Assembly (NCBI GenBank): GCA_030748155.1
Contig: JASMMN010000062.1
Coordinates: forward strand, 1-34,189
DNA: 34,189 nucleotides
Source of the DNA: Phycisphaerales bacterium
GTDB taxonomy: Bacteria; Planctomycetota; Phycisphaerae; Phycisphaerales; SM1A02
Direction of reading: 5' to 3'
The notes beneath the pieces are model-generated. The model saw nothing but the letters and a program-made list of their open reading frames with translations, ran no database searches and was not told the DNA's origin. The first letter of the stretch is position 1; each line of letters begins with the position of its first letter. The position numbers and the translations under genes are program-made. Positions 1 through 9,613 of this stretch are shown here, in pieces.

Positions 1-7
1 AGATGAG

Positions 8-1465
8 ATGGTCATGGAGGTCACCGCAGACGGAAGCATGGCCTTTGACCTGCCAGCCCGCGAGCACTCACAAACCCTTCGAACGAGATGGAATGCACGG
101 CACGCCGCCGCAATCGACGACATTGCAGCCCTCGTACCAGAGATAGACAGAAAATCACTCGTCGCCATGGGCCAGGGCAAGGAGCGCGAGGAATCACACT
201 CGGTCGAATCATCAACCACCGTCATCATCGGGAGCAGCGGTGACGAAGAAGAAGGTGCTGTGGTTGTGAGTTCCTCTGTGTCCTCGGGGGGCGATCCGTT
301 CAGCGGGCTGGACAGGGGGCTCACAACAATCCCGAGCATTCAGCAGTTCGTGCTTGATGGACTCGCTCGAGACCTCCGCCTCGATGATGCTGGTCGCTCA
401 AGCCTGGAAGCACTGCATGCGGATCATGAGTCCCCACGAGCGGCCATGGAAACCGAGCGAGGAGACGCGCGTCGCGCTCTCCGGCAAGAAGTGAGGCAGA
501 AGTTCATGGCCGGCGAGAAGCCGGATCAAGCCACCCTGATGCGGGGCTTGATCATGATGCAGCCGATCTCGCGTGAGGGACTCGATGAACTCGATGCAGC
601 CTTCTTTGGGGGCGCAACTGCACTTACCGATGATCCGGAACTCGTCGAACCGTGGCGGCTGGCGCGGGTCCGTGAACTCTCGCATCTCTCCGGGGGCATG
701 ATGTCGGCCAGCATCGATATGATCGGTGTCCCGGACAACCGCTGGAAGGCCGATCTCTTCATGATGATTGAGCGGTCCGATATGGACGACGCCGACCGAC
801 ATGCTGCCAACAACGAGATGGCGAACTGGCACGCAGCTGCCACATCCCTCGCAGTCGAGATCAAGCAAGCGAACGATGCCTTCGACGCAGCCATGCAAGC
901 GATGATGAAGGCCGCTGAAGATGGCGGGAAGGTGGAAATCGACCTCACTGCAGCGATGGAGGTCGAGAAACTACAGCAGGCTGTCACCGAGAAACGCACC
1001 GCCCTCTCGCGACTTACCCAGCGCACCGCCAACCGCATCCGCGAGGCCGTGTCCGACCCGCAGGCGTTTCATCTCATATGGATCGAACACGCCTTTCCCA
1101 GTATCGCTACCACCGATGAGTACTCCAAGCGGTATCACGATGCCGCCAATGCACCCGATTTGACCGACGAGCAGCGTGGTTCGATCGCCATGCTTCGCGC
1201 CGAGCATGATGAGGCGTGGTGGCTTGAGATCGAAGCCGCCGTTGCCATCCTGACCGCCGAGCGAGATGAGGCTCAAGACCAAACCGAGGCTTTCTTTCAA
1301 GGCCAGCAGATCAAACAAGAAATCGACCGGCACATCTTCACTCGCCGCGAAGAGGCCCTCAAGCGGCTCGAGCGGCTCCGCAGCATCCTGACCGAGCAGC
1401 AACTGGCCGCCGCAGGTGGGCTGACCGATCCAGCAGCCCCCCAGACGCTTGCGCTGCCCTATTGA
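8..1465 (+). CDS. Hypothetical helical/coiled-coil protein with Ser-rich linker; frame is open to the window edge so 5' end may be truncated
   Basis: 485-aa ORF with Glu/Ala/Arg-rich amphipathic composition, C-terminal LTEQQLAAAGG; weak similarity by eye to the 7495-8670 product. Confidence 0.75.
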   Translation: MVMEVTADGSMAFDLPAREHSQTLRTRWNARHAAAIDDIAALVPEIDRKSLVAMGQGKEREESHSVESSTTVIIGSSGDEEEGAVVVSSSVSSGGDPFSGLDRGLTTIPSIQQFVLDGLARDLRLDDAGRSSLEALHADHESPRAAMETERGDARRALRQEVRQKFMAGEKPDQATLMRGLIMMQPISREGLDELDAAFFGGATALTDDPELVEPWRLARVRELSHLSGGMMSASIDMIGVPDNRWKADLFMMIERSDMDDADRHAANNEMANWHAAATSLAVEIKQANDAFDAAMQAMMKAAEDGGKVEIDLTAAMEVEKLQQAVTEKRTALSRLTQRTANRIREAVSDPQAFHLIWIEHAFPSIATTDEYSKRYHDAANAPDLTDEQRGSIAMLRAEHDEAWWLEIEAAVAILTAERDEAQDQTEAFFQGQQIKQEIDRHIFTRREEALKRLERLRSILTEQQLAAAGGLTDPAAPQTLALPY

Positions 1466-1484
1466 CCCGGCGAGTTCATGTATC

Positions 1485-1513
1485 CGGTTGCACAAGCGGA
1501 GGTTATGCAACCG
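1485..1513 (+). terminator. Inverted repeat CGGTTGCA-13 nt-TGCAACCG after ORF 8-1465
   Basis: Perfect 8-bp arms starting 20 nt after the stop codon; no U-tract, so terminator function is uncertain. Confidence 0.35.
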
Positions 1514-1566
1514 CCAGCCATGTAAGTCATTGAGTCACAAAGAGATAAATTGCCCGTTGGGTCGAG

Positions 1567-1572
1567 TATACT
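1567..1572 (+). promoter_or_regulatory. -10-like TATACT 6 nt before panB ATG
   Basis: TATACTcccgcgATG, no Shine-Dalgarno between. Confidence 0.45.
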
Positions 1573-1578
1573 CCCGCG

Positions 1579-2412
1579 ATGGCTGGAAACGACGCCACAC
1601 CGGTCACGCTTCGTACGCTGCAGCGGTTTGCCGCCTGCGGCGAGCGGTTTGCTTGTCTGACAGCCTACGACGCCGTGACCGCGCGGCATCTGGAGCGGGC
1701 GGGCATTCCGCTGTTGCTCGTCGGCGATACGGCGGCAGAGATGGTGCTCGGGCTGACCGGCACGATTCATGCGCCGCTCGAACTGCTGCTGATGTTGACC
1801 GCCGCCGTCAAACGGGGTGCTCCCAAGACGTTTGTGATGGGCGACATGCCCTTCATGTCCTACCAGTGTGACGAGGCAGAAGGCATTCGCAATGCGGGGC
1901 GTTTCCTGACCGAGGGAACCGCCGATGGGGTCAAACTCGAGGTCGACGGCACCTTCACAGGGCTGATCTCACAGATGAATCGCGCTGGCATTCCGGTGTG
2001 CGCCCACGTGGGATCCCGTCCGCAGCGTGCCAAACATGAAGGTGGCTACCGAGCCGCCGGCCGAACCAAGGCCGAGGCCGCGAAGATCGTCGAGGATGCA
2101 CTTCGGCTCGAAGATGCTGGTGCCTGCCTCCTTCTGATCGAAGCAACACCCGCCGAGGTATCCGAGGACATTGTCCGCCGCACGAGCGTCCCGGTCATCG
2201 GATGCGGCGCTGGCCCGGCCTGCCACGGACAAATCGTCGTCACGCAAGACATCTTCGGGCTCACCGACTGGCAACCGGCCTTCGCGAAACCTGTCGCAGA
2301 CATTGCGTCCGCCGTGCAAGCCGCCGCCATTCGGTGGAAGACGATGGTGGCCGCCTCTGAACTCGGCACGCACCCCTACTCGATGCTCGACGAATCCAGC
2401 CCCGTCTCGTGA
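1579..2412 (+). CDS. panB: 3-methyl-2-oxobutanoate hydroxymethyltransferase
   Basis: CLTAYDAVTARHLERAGIPLLLVGDTAAEMVLGL, HVGSRPQ, IGCGAGPACHGQIVVTQDIFGL motifs. Confidence 0.95.
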   Translation: MAGNDATPVTLRTLQRFAACGERFACLTAYDAVTARHLERAGIPLLLVGDTAAEMVLGLTGTIHAPLELLLMLTAAVKRGAPKTFVMGDMPFMSYQCDEAEGIRNAGRFLTEGTADGVKLEVDGTFTGLISQMNRAGIPVCAHVGSRPQRAKHEGGYRAAGRTKAEAAKIVEDALRLEDAGACLLLIEATPAEVSEDIVRRTSVPVIGCGAGPACHGQIVVTQDIFGLTDWQPAFAKPVADIASAVQAAAIRWKTMVAASELGTHPYSMLDESSPVS

Positions 2413-3875
2413 GCGCACACCACCACCCTGTTCGAACCGTGCTACCGACGCTGCTGCTGCTCATCAGCGTGCTGGTCGTGATCGTGGTGGTTCGGTGGGG
2501 ACAACGGGAACTCGACTTTCAGCACACGCAGGTTGAGGTTCGCAACGCCGCCCTTCGGCTGGCTTCTCCGGACGGTGATGGGGCCGTGCTGGCAAGTCTC
2601 AGCCGGGCCCAGCGAGATCTGGCCGCCTTCGTACAACCGTCGGTCGTCCACATCGAGGGCATTCGATCCAATCCACACCACGGAAACAAGGTGGACAATC
2701 GCGCTACTGGAAGCGGTTGGATCTGGGATGAACAAGGCCATGTCATTACGGCGTGGCATGTCGTCCGTGGAGCCAATTTCATCGAGGTACAACTGCATGA
2801 TGGTTCGGTTCGCAGCGCCACTCTGGTCGCTGGCGATCCGCTGACAGACATCGCGGTGCTCTCCATGGATGCAGCCCGAACGCTGCCTGCTACGCGATCG
2901 CCATCTCCTGGATCGCAGCAAGGTGACATGGTGTTCGCATTCGGTTCACCGCTGGACTTTCGGTTTTCCGTCACTGGCGGTGTCATCTCGGGGCTCGGAC
3001 GCGCCGCCGGCAGTCTCAATCACTCCGGATTGCCGACCTACGAGAATTACCTCCAGATCGACGCCCCCATCAATCCAGGCAGCAGCGGTGGCCCGGTCAC
3101 CAATCACCTCGGCCATGTTGTCGGCATGAGCACGGCCATTGCAGACGATGCCTCGAACCCGATATCCGGCGGCCGATTCACTGGCGTCGCACTAGCCATT
3201 CCCATCGAGATGATCGAGTCCATCGTGCCACAACTGATCGAGGAGGGCCACGTACACCGCGGTCTGCTCGGCGTACGAGCACTCGATCCCGATCGCACGA
3301 TTGTCAACATGCTTACTGCCAGGTTGATCGATGGCGGGATCTTCGTTGCAAGCGTGGCAGAAGATTCACCACTCCACGCTGCAGGTCTCCGACGCGGCGA
3401 TGTCATCTGGCTGTGCAACGAAGCGTCGATCGTGGATGCCTTGGATCTGCATTCGCTGCTTCGCTCGGGTGCCGCCATCAAACTTGAGGTATCACATGCG
3501 TGGCATGGCGATCCATTGCATCCACGCAATCTGACTCTCTCGGGGTTCCGGGAGAGCAGCGCAATTGAACTGTTGCCCATGACCGCCCCCATCCATGCCA
3601 TGCTCGCCACGCTCGGTGCCCCCCCCACCGGCGTGCTCGTCAAATCGGTGACGCCTGGCGGTGGCGCGATGGAGGCTGGCATCCTTCGTGGCGATCTCAT
3701 CACGCACGTCGATGCGAGAGAAATTCGCACGGTCGATCAGTTGCGAGCAGTCGTCTCTGCCATCTCACCGGGGACACCCATTGAAGTGTTGTTGTGGAGA
3801 TCCACCGAAGATGGTGGCAAGCACTTGACGATTACCGCGACCTTGACCGATCGGGCTGAAAGTCGGCCCCGGTGA
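2409..3875 (+). CDS. HtrA/DegP-like membrane-anchored serine protease with two PDZ domains
   Basis: N-terminal TM (LLLLISVLVVIVVV); triad context AWHVV, LTDIAVL, NPGSSGGPV; two C-terminal PDZ-like segments; GTG start overlaps panB stop (GTGA). Confidence 0.92.
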   Translation: MSAHHHPVRTVLPTLLLLISVLVVIVVVRWGQRELDFQHTQVEVRNAALRLASPDGDGAVLASLSRAQRDLAAFVQPSVVHIEGIRSNPHHGNKVDNRATGSGWIWDEQGHVITAWHVVRGANFIEVQLHDGSVRSATLVAGDPLTDIAVLSMDAARTLPATRSPSPGSQQGDMVFAFGSPLDFRFSVTGGVISGLGRAAGSLNHSGLPTYENYLQIDAPINPGSSGGPVTNHLGHVVGMSTAIADDASNPISGGRFTGVALAIPIEMIESIVPQLIEEGHVHRGLLGVRALDPDRTIVNMLTARLIDGGIFVASVAEDSPLHAAGLRRGDVIWLCNEASIVDALDLHSLLRSGAAIKLEVSHAWHGDPLHPRNLTLSGFRESSAIELLPMTAPIHAMLATLGAPPTGVLVKSVTPGGGAMEAGILRGDLITHVDAREIRTVDQLRAVVSAISPGTPIEVLLWRSTEDGGKHLTITATLTDRAESRPR

Positions 3876-4636
3876 CCGCGGCACTTGAGATCAGCCACCT
3901 GAGTATCCAACTGCCTGAGGCCCGCACTGGCCGGCTTCGATCCGTACTCCACGATGTGAGCCTGAGTATCGCGCCCGGCAAAACGCTCGGGCTGGTGGGC
4001 AGTTCCGGTTGCGGAAAGACAACCTGCGCCCGCGCGGCGCTGCGGCTGCTCATACCAGATTCGGGTACCGTCCAAGTCAACGGAACGGATCTCGCCTCGC
4101 TGTCAGGCGGGGAACTCCGCCGCTTCCGCCGCCACATACAGATGGTCTTTCAGGACCCCGGCGGCTCGCTCAATGGACGCATGCGAGCGGGTGATCTCGT
4201 GGCCGAGCCCATTCTCGTACATGATCTGGCCACCCCCGAAAAGGCGACAAAGCAGGCGATGGCACTGCTGCAGCAATGCGGGCTGGACACCGATTCCTTC
4301 GATCGCTGGCCCCACCAGTTTTCCGGTGGCCAGCGGCAACGCATCTGCATCGCCCGGGCCTTGGCCAGCAATCCGTCGCTGCTGGTGTGTGACGAGCCAA
4401 CCTCATCGCTGGACGTCACGGTCCAGGCGAAGATCCTGAATCTGCTCCACCGCCTCCGCGAGCGGCATGGCCTCGCGATGCTCTTCATCACCCATGATCT
4501 GGGCGTTGCCCGCGCCATCTGCGACCGGATCGCCATCATGGAGGCGGGCCGCATCATCGAGGAAGGCGAGGCCGAGCAGGTACTGGGCTCACCCACCCAT
4601 GCCGTCACCCGCGAACTCGTTGCAGCCGCCTTCTGA
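3872..4636 (+). CDS. ABC transporter ATP-binding protein, OppF/DppF-like
   Basis: Walker A GSSGCGKTT, signature FSGGQRQR, Walker B LLVCDEPTSSLD; GTG start overlaps protease stop. Confidence 0.93.
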   Translation: MTAALEISHLSIQLPEARTGRLRSVLHDVSLSIAPGKTLGLVGSSGCGKTTCARAALRLLIPDSGTVQVNGTDLASLSGGELRRFRRHIQMVFQDPGGSLNGRMRAGDLVAEPILVHDLATPEKATKQAMALLQQCGLDTDSFDRWPHQFSGGQRQRICIARALASNPSLLVCDEPTSSLDVTVQAKILNLLHRLRERHGLAMLFITHDLGVARAICDRIAIMEAGRIIEEGEAEQVLGSPTHAVTRELVAAAF

Positions 4637-4657
4637 AAGCCGCTACCCTGAGCGGCA

Positions 4658-5452
4658 ATGCGTCAGTATCTCGATCTTCTGCGTGATGTCCGTAATGGCG
4701 GCTCGAAGCGAGCCGATCGAACCGGCACAGGCACGCTGAGCGTCTTCGGTCGGCAACTTCGATTTGACCTCACCGCCGGTTTTCCACTGGTCACGACCAA
4801 GAGAGTGCACCTGCGATCGATCATTGCGGAACTGCTGTGGTTTCTTCGCGGCGACACGAACGTCGGGTGGCTGCGTGAGCAGAATGTAACCATCTGGGAC
4901 GAGTGGGCCGATGATCGCGGCGATCTTGGACCCGTCTACGGAGCGCAGTGGCGGAGTTGGAAAGGTGCCGATGGCCGCACACATGACCAGATCACCGCGG
5001 TCCTCGACGGCATCCGCAACAATCCGGATAGCCGCCGCCTGATCGTCTCCGCGTGGAATGTCGGTGAGATTGAACACATGGCACTCGCGCCTTGCCACGC
5101 GATCTTTCAGTTCTATGTCGCCGATGAACGGCTCTCGTGTCAGTTGTATCAGCGGAGTGCCGATCTCTTTCTCGGGGTGCCATTCAATATCGCCTCGTAT
5201 GCCCTGCTCACACACCTGATGGCGCACGTCACGGGATTGCAACCAGGCGAGTTCGTACACACCTTCGGCGATGCTCATATCTACAGCAATCATGTAGAGC
5301 AGGTGGATGAGCAATTGTCTCGGGACACACGATCGCTCCCGAAACTGCAACTCAACACAGATGTCACCGATCTGTTCGCCTTCACCGCCGACGACATCAC
5401 CATCGTCAACTACGACCCACATCCACGAATCTCGGCCCCCGTGGCGGTATAA
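4658..5452 (+). CDS. thyA: Thymidylate synthase
   Basis: [70 protein letters not shown]. Confidence 0.97.
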   Translation: MRQYLDLLRDVRNGGSKRADRTGTGTLSVFGRQLRFDLTAGFPLVTTKRVHLRSIIAELLWFLRGDTNVGWLREQNVTIWDEWADDRGDLGPVYGAQWRSWKGADGRTHDQITAVLDGIRNNPDSRRLIVSAWNVGEIEHMALAPCHAIFQFYVADERLSCQLYQRSADLFLGVPFNIASYALLTHLMAHVTGLQPGEFVHTFGDAHIYSNHVEQVDEQLSRDTRSLPKLQLNTDVTDLFAFTADDITIVNYDPHPRISAPVAV

Positions 5453-5456
5453 GTCG

Positions 5457-5945
5457 ATGGGCAGACCTCAGATCGTGCTGGTTACCGCTGTCTCGGACAA
5501 CGGCGTCATCGGTCGCGGCGGCGACATGCCGTGGCATCTCCCGGATGATCTCAGGCGATTCAAGAAACTCACCATGGGCCACCCGATCGTCATGGGTCGG
5601 CGGACTTGGGATTCGATTGGTCGCCCGCTTCCGGGGCGGACCAATATCGTGATGACCCGTGATACCTCCTTTGCAGCCGAAGGTGCTGTCGTCGCACACT
5701 CAGAGGACGACATCTTCGCCGCAGCGGGTGATGCGGACACCATCATGGTGATCGGCGGAGGTGAGATCTACCGAATCTTCTTGCCAAATGCGGATCGCGT
5801 CGAACTCACGCGAGTGCACATCACGGTGGATGGGGACACATTGTTTCCGGAACTGGGGGATGAATGGGTCTGTGTGGAGTCGGTTGAGCACTCACCGGGC
5901 ATGTCGTTTGAGACTTGGCGAAGGAAGTCGGGTTCAGAGGTCTGA
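5457..5945 (+). CDS. folA: Dihydrofolate reductase
   Basis: MGRPQIVLVTAVSDNGVIGRGGDMPWHLPDDLRRFKKLTMGHPIVMGRRTWDSIGRPLPGR; ATG 4 nt after the thyA stop. Confidence 0.96.
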   Translation: MGRPQIVLVTAVSDNGVIGRGGDMPWHLPDDLRRFKKLTMGHPIVMGRRTWDSIGRPLPGRTNIVMTRDTSFAAEGAVVAHSEDDIFAAAGDADTIMVIGGGEIYRIFLPNADRVELTRVHITVDGDTLFPELGDEWVCVESVEHSPGMSFETWRRKSGSEV

Positions 5946-5949
5946 CCCC

Positions 5950-6360
5950 TTACCGAATGGAGATGAAGCCGATCAGTGGCTCGCCTGGAGCCGACTGTGC
6001 CTCGACCAATCGCACCGGCATCGATCGACGGGTTGACAGAAAGCCGCCCGCCGGAAATGTCTCACCGATATTGTCGCGGAAACTCGACAAACTCATCTGC
6101 ACGGTCTGCCCGGCAGCGAGTCGTGCGAGTGGAGCACTGAAACTCTGATTGATCCAGATGGTCGGAGCATCCCAAGATCGGGCGGAGGCGTTGACGATTG
6201 AAATCGTGGTACCGTCGCGGAATACCTCTACGGGCAGTGTCTCGGTGGTATGGAGATCGTAGGGGTAGGGTGAATGGGCTTTGGATGGGTCAAAGTCCGG
6301 ACGATTACACGAAGCGAGCAGCAACACCGCAACTGGAACGATCGATCGCATGGGGACCAT
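5950..6360 (-). CDS. Small putative lipoprotein
   Basis: MVPMRSIVPVAVLLLASC lipobox; ends 4 bp from folA stop (convergent); start may be 6351. Confidence 0.7.
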   Translation of the reverse strand: MVPMRSIVPVAVLLLASCNRPDFDPSKAHSPYPYDLHTTETLPVEVFRDGTTISIVNASARSWDAPTIWINQSFSAPLARLAAGQTVQMSLSSFRDNIGETFPAGGFLSTRRSMPVRLVEAQSAPGEPLIGFISIR

Positions 6361-6383
6361 CCTACCATGGTGACCGAAGAACC

Positions 6384-7547
6384 ATGTCCACACACACACC
6401 ATCAACGAAACGACCCCGGACAACCTGCGACGAGAGAACCAGACAGTTCGCCGCTGAAATCAGGGTCGATCCGCGCATTTCTGCAGCAGTTCCGGGCTTT
6501 GATGCTCCCTTCTTTCAAGCCGGACTCGCCGGTTACTCCGATGCCGCCATGCGGCTCATTGCCAGGCGACACGGATGTCCATATTGCGTCACCGAAGCGC
6601 TGCTCGATCGCACACTCATCAGCGGCGGCAAGGGTCGCACTCGAGAAGATCCGGATATTCTCCGCGCAGAATGTGATCTTGGTGATCCCGGAGAGAATCG
6701 ATTGGCCGGGATGGAAGATCACCCGGTCGCGGGGCAGGTCATGGGCACCGATCCGGACGAGATGGGTGAGGCTGCCGCTTTGCTCGTCGAACTTGGGCAC
6801 GACGTCATCGATGTGAATCTCGCCTGCCCGGTCAAGAAAATCAAGCGACGCAAACGCGGCGGGCACTTTCTGACGGCACCCGTTGAAGCGATCGAGGTGC
6901 TCCGCGCAGTCCGAGATGCTGTGCCAAACACGATCCCCTGTACCGTCAAACTTCGCCGAGGCTGGGACGATTCTCCGGAAATGGAAGCCAACTTCGATCG
7001 GGTCTTCAATGGTGCTTACGAAGCCGGGTTTCTCTGGGCCACGGTGCACTGCAGAACGGTCGAGCAGAAGTACATCGGCCCATCACACTGGCCCTTTCTC
7101 ACGGAACTCGTGCGGCGGTATCCGGACCGTCTCATCTTCGGAAGCGGCGACATCTTCGAGGTCGGCGACATCTTCGCCATGATGCAGAAAACCGGCGTAC
7201 ATGCCGTCAGCGTGGCGAGAGGGTGCATCGGTAACCCGTGGATCTTCATGCAGGCAAAGCAGATGATGCGGGGTGAGCAGCCGACACCGCCCACGCTGGA
7301 GCAGCAGCGTCACACGCTGATCGATCACTTTCGACTGTGCACAGCACTCCACGGCGAGACGGGTGGTTCACGCATGATGCGGAAATTCGGAATTCGCTTC
7401 TCGGTGCATCACCCGCACGCCGAACTGGTCCGCAAGGCATTCGTTTCCGTCGGGTCGGCGAACGACTGGAAGCAGGTTCTGGACTCCTGCTACCTCAGTG
7501 CCCCACCGCAAGAATGCGACGAATCGCCGCCTTCTGTCCATCGCTGA
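6384..7547 (+). CDS. tRNA-dihydrouridine synthase (Dus family)
   Basis: AGYSDAAMRLIARRHGC, VMGTDPDEMGEAA, DVNLACPVKKIKRRKRGGHFL, SGDIFEVGD, VARGCIGNPWIF; upstream ORF extension (6198-6383) considered noncoding. Confidence 0.93.
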   Translation: MSTHTPSTKRPRTTCDERTRQFAAEIRVDPRISAAVPGFDAPFFQAGLAGYSDAAMRLIARRHGCPYCVTEALLDRTLISGGKGRTREDPDILRAECDLGDPGENRLAGMEDHPVAGQVMGTDPDEMGEAAALLVELGHDVIDVNLACPVKKIKRRKRGGHFLTAPVEAIEVLRAVRDAVPNTIPCTVKLRRGWDDSPEMEANFDRVFNGAYEAGFLWATVHCRTVEQKYIGPSHWPFLTELVRRYPDRLIFGSGDIFEVGDIFAMMQKTGVHAVSVARGCIGNPWIFMQAKQMMRGEQPTPPTLEQQRHTLIDHFRLCTALHGETGGSRMMRKFGIRFSVHHPHAELVRKAFVSVGSANDWKQVLDSCYLSAPPQECDESPPSVHR

Positions 7548-8670
7548 GCAGTCGTATGACGCAGTCGTACATCTCGCGCTCCAGAACAGAACGCTCACCG
7601 CTGTTGCGGAGGTATTGCATGCGCACATCCATGGCTTCGCTCACAAGCGATGCTGCATCGTGGTCGAGATCGACACCGAGTTTGCGGCCTTCGCGAAGAA
7701 GAGCCACAGCCTCACTGCGAAGCGTGCGGAGTCGCTCCATGGAGTCGGCTATACACACTTGCGATCGGGCTGCCTGCGCAGCGTCTCCATTCTTCGCAAT
7801 CCAATTCGTCGCGATTGCAGCATCAAGTGGATTGCACGCGCTCGGAAAGAACGCCGCATTGACGCGGTCGATCCATTTTCTGCTCGCCTCGTCATTGCTC
7901 GTCTTCAACAGCGATGTGATCGCGGCTATGGCCGCATCTTGGACAGCCATCCGGATCCGCCATCGCTCGGCCGATGCACGCTGTAGCGATGCACGAGCCG
8001 CGGCATCTCGCTGGAGAGATGCAATGGCATCGGTGATCTTGGCTTCCCGCACTGCAAGTGCATCGTCCCGGGCAGTCGTCGAAATTGATTGTTCATACGT
8101 CGCAAGGGCCGCTCGCAAAGCCGCCTCGTCAATGTCCTCCAGTTCCTCGGCATCTGCAGCAAGTTCGCACACATCGACAAGTCCTGCTCGACCGTGTCCG
8201 GTCAAGTACACACGCCGGTGCAGGCGTCCAACCGCGTTGGATTGTGTTTCCGAGTTAGCCGTGGAAAGTAGCGTGCCCCATTCGATCATCTCCTGCAGCC
8301 GCTCATCGGCAACCTTCCACGACTCCCGAACCGCCATGCGAAGCGACAGCCGGAGTTCTCGGATCGCGTCCGCACTCAAACGGATCCGCCCATCGAGCGC
8401 CGCGTCGAGCCGCTCACGATCCCGCTCCTGCTTCACCCGTAGATCGGCCAGTACCTGCCGCATTCCGGTGGCGTAGTCTTCAAGCAGCAGATCGGCGGCG
8501 TCCATCTCATCACGACCAAGTTGCAGATCTGTCACAAAGGCGAGAAAGTCCGCCGGGGCCACAACGGGTTCAATACCCGCCTGCCTGAACGCCTCGGCAT
8601 CACTCGCCGCCGAAGGCGCAAGTCCGGAGAACAAGAGTAGAAGCACTGTGACATATCGCATGGCCGTCAT
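7495..8670 (-). CDS. Secreted helical protein of unknown function
   Basis: Signal peptide MTAMRYVTVLLLLFSGLAPSAAS then Ala/Arg/Glu-rich helices; extension to 9063 is antisense within the recombinase gene. Confidence 0.75.
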   Translation of the reverse strand: MTAMRYVTVLLLLFSGLAPSAASDAEAFRQAGIEPVVAPADFLAFVTDLQLGRDEMDAADLLLEDYATGMRQVLADLRVKQERDRERLDAALDGRIRLSADAIRELRLSLRMAVRESWKVADERLQEMIEWGTLLSTANSETQSNAVGRLHRRVYLTGHGRAGLVDVCELAADAEELEDIDEAALRAALATYEQSISTTARDDALAVREAKITDAIASLQRDAAARASLQRASAERWRIRMAVQDAAIAAITSLLKTSNDEASRKWIDRVNAAFFPSACNPLDAAIATNWIAKNGDAAQAARSQVCIADSMERLRTLRSEAVALLREGRKLGVDLDHDAASLVSEAMDVRMQYLRNSGERSVLEREMYDCVIRLLSDGQKAAIRRILAVGH

Positions 8671-8692
8671 GGTATCCCCATGCTCCAGCGAA

Positions 8693-9613
8693 TCAAGCAG
8701 ACTTGCGATTCCGCGGCAGGCACTGCTGCACAACGTCACGCAGGCGGGATCGGTCGATATGCGTGTAGATCTGCGTCGTGGCGATATCGGCATGACCAAG
8801 CAGTTCTTGCACGACACGCAGATCGGCGCCGCCAGCCAGCATGTGTGTGGCGAAACTGTGACGGAGCATGTGAGGGTGCACGTTGTCGAGGCTGGCACGC
8901 ACCGCCAAGCGGCGAATGATCTGCCAGACGGCGACGCGTTCAATCGGACGGCCGGTGTGTGAGAGCAGAAGCCGATCTTCGTCACGGCCGTCATCAAATC
9001 GAACCAGGTGTGGCCGCAGTTCCTCGCAGTAGCGTTCAATAGCCTCGGTCGCAGGTCCACCAATCGGAACGAGCCGCTGCTTGTCGCCCTTTCCGGTGAC
9101 GAGTACGACGGCGAGTTCCTGCTTCCAATCGCTCAGCCGGAGTGTCCCTGTCTCACTGGCGCGAAGTCCGGCACCGTACATCACCTCGACGAGCGCGCGA
9201 TCTCGCTGCCAGAGTTTGCTTGTTCCAGGTTCGGCTGCTTCAACGAGCGCCCGCATCTGCTTGGGAGAGAGCACCCCCGGAAGTCGCTTCCACCGCGTGG
9301 GAGGTACGAGTGGTCCGGCGGGGCTTCGCTCGATGCGCCGCTCGGCTTCGAGATATTTGAAGAACATGCGGATCGTGGAGAGATGCCGCGCGATGCTGCT
9401 CGGCTGCATGCCCCGATCGCGGTGCAGGGTCTGCACATGCGCTGCGAGGTCGCGTGGGCCGACATCACCGGGCGCGACGACATCGTGCTCAGACATATCC
9501 TCGACCAGATCGCGCAGGTCCCGCCCATACGCGGACAACGTGGCTGCCGACAGGCCGCCCTCGACGCGAAGCCAAGTCAGGAAGTCACGTACCGGTTGGT
9601 CGAAGCCGCTCAT
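8693..9613 (-). CDS. Tyrosine recombinase XerC/XerD-like
   Basis: GLRASETGTLRLSDW, HPHMLRHSFATHML, LLGHADIATTQIYTHID catalytic R-HxxR-H/Y pattern. Confidence 0.94.
   Translation of the reverse strand: MSGFDQPVRDFLTWLRVEGGLSAATLSAYGRDLRDLVEDMSEHDVVAPGDVGPRDLAAHVQTLHRDRGMQPSSIARHLSTIRMFFKYLEAERRIERSPAGPLVPPTRWKRLPGVLSPKQMRALVEAAEPGTSKLWQRDRALVEVMYGAGLRASETGTLRLSDWKQELAVVLVTGKGDKQRLVPIGGPATEAIERYCEELRPHLVRFDDGRDEDRLLLSHTGRPIERVAVWQIIRRLAVRASLDNVHPHMLRHSFATHMLAGGADLRVVQELLGHADIATTQIYTHIDRSRLRDVVQQCLPRNRKSA

Noticed and set aside
6198-6383. N-terminal extension of the Dus ORF
   Set aside because: Begins with TTG and overlaps the opposite-strand lipoprotein; the extension has no conserved motif.
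7337-8476. 379-aa plus-strand ORF
   Set aside because: Ser/Arg-rich shadow of the minus-strand helical protein 7495-8670.
8693-9613. Tyrosine recombinase as evidence of an integron or mobile element
   Set aside because: Flanked by trpS and a housekeeping-like run; no attachment repeats, cassettes or other mobility genes seen; fits chromosomal XerC/D.
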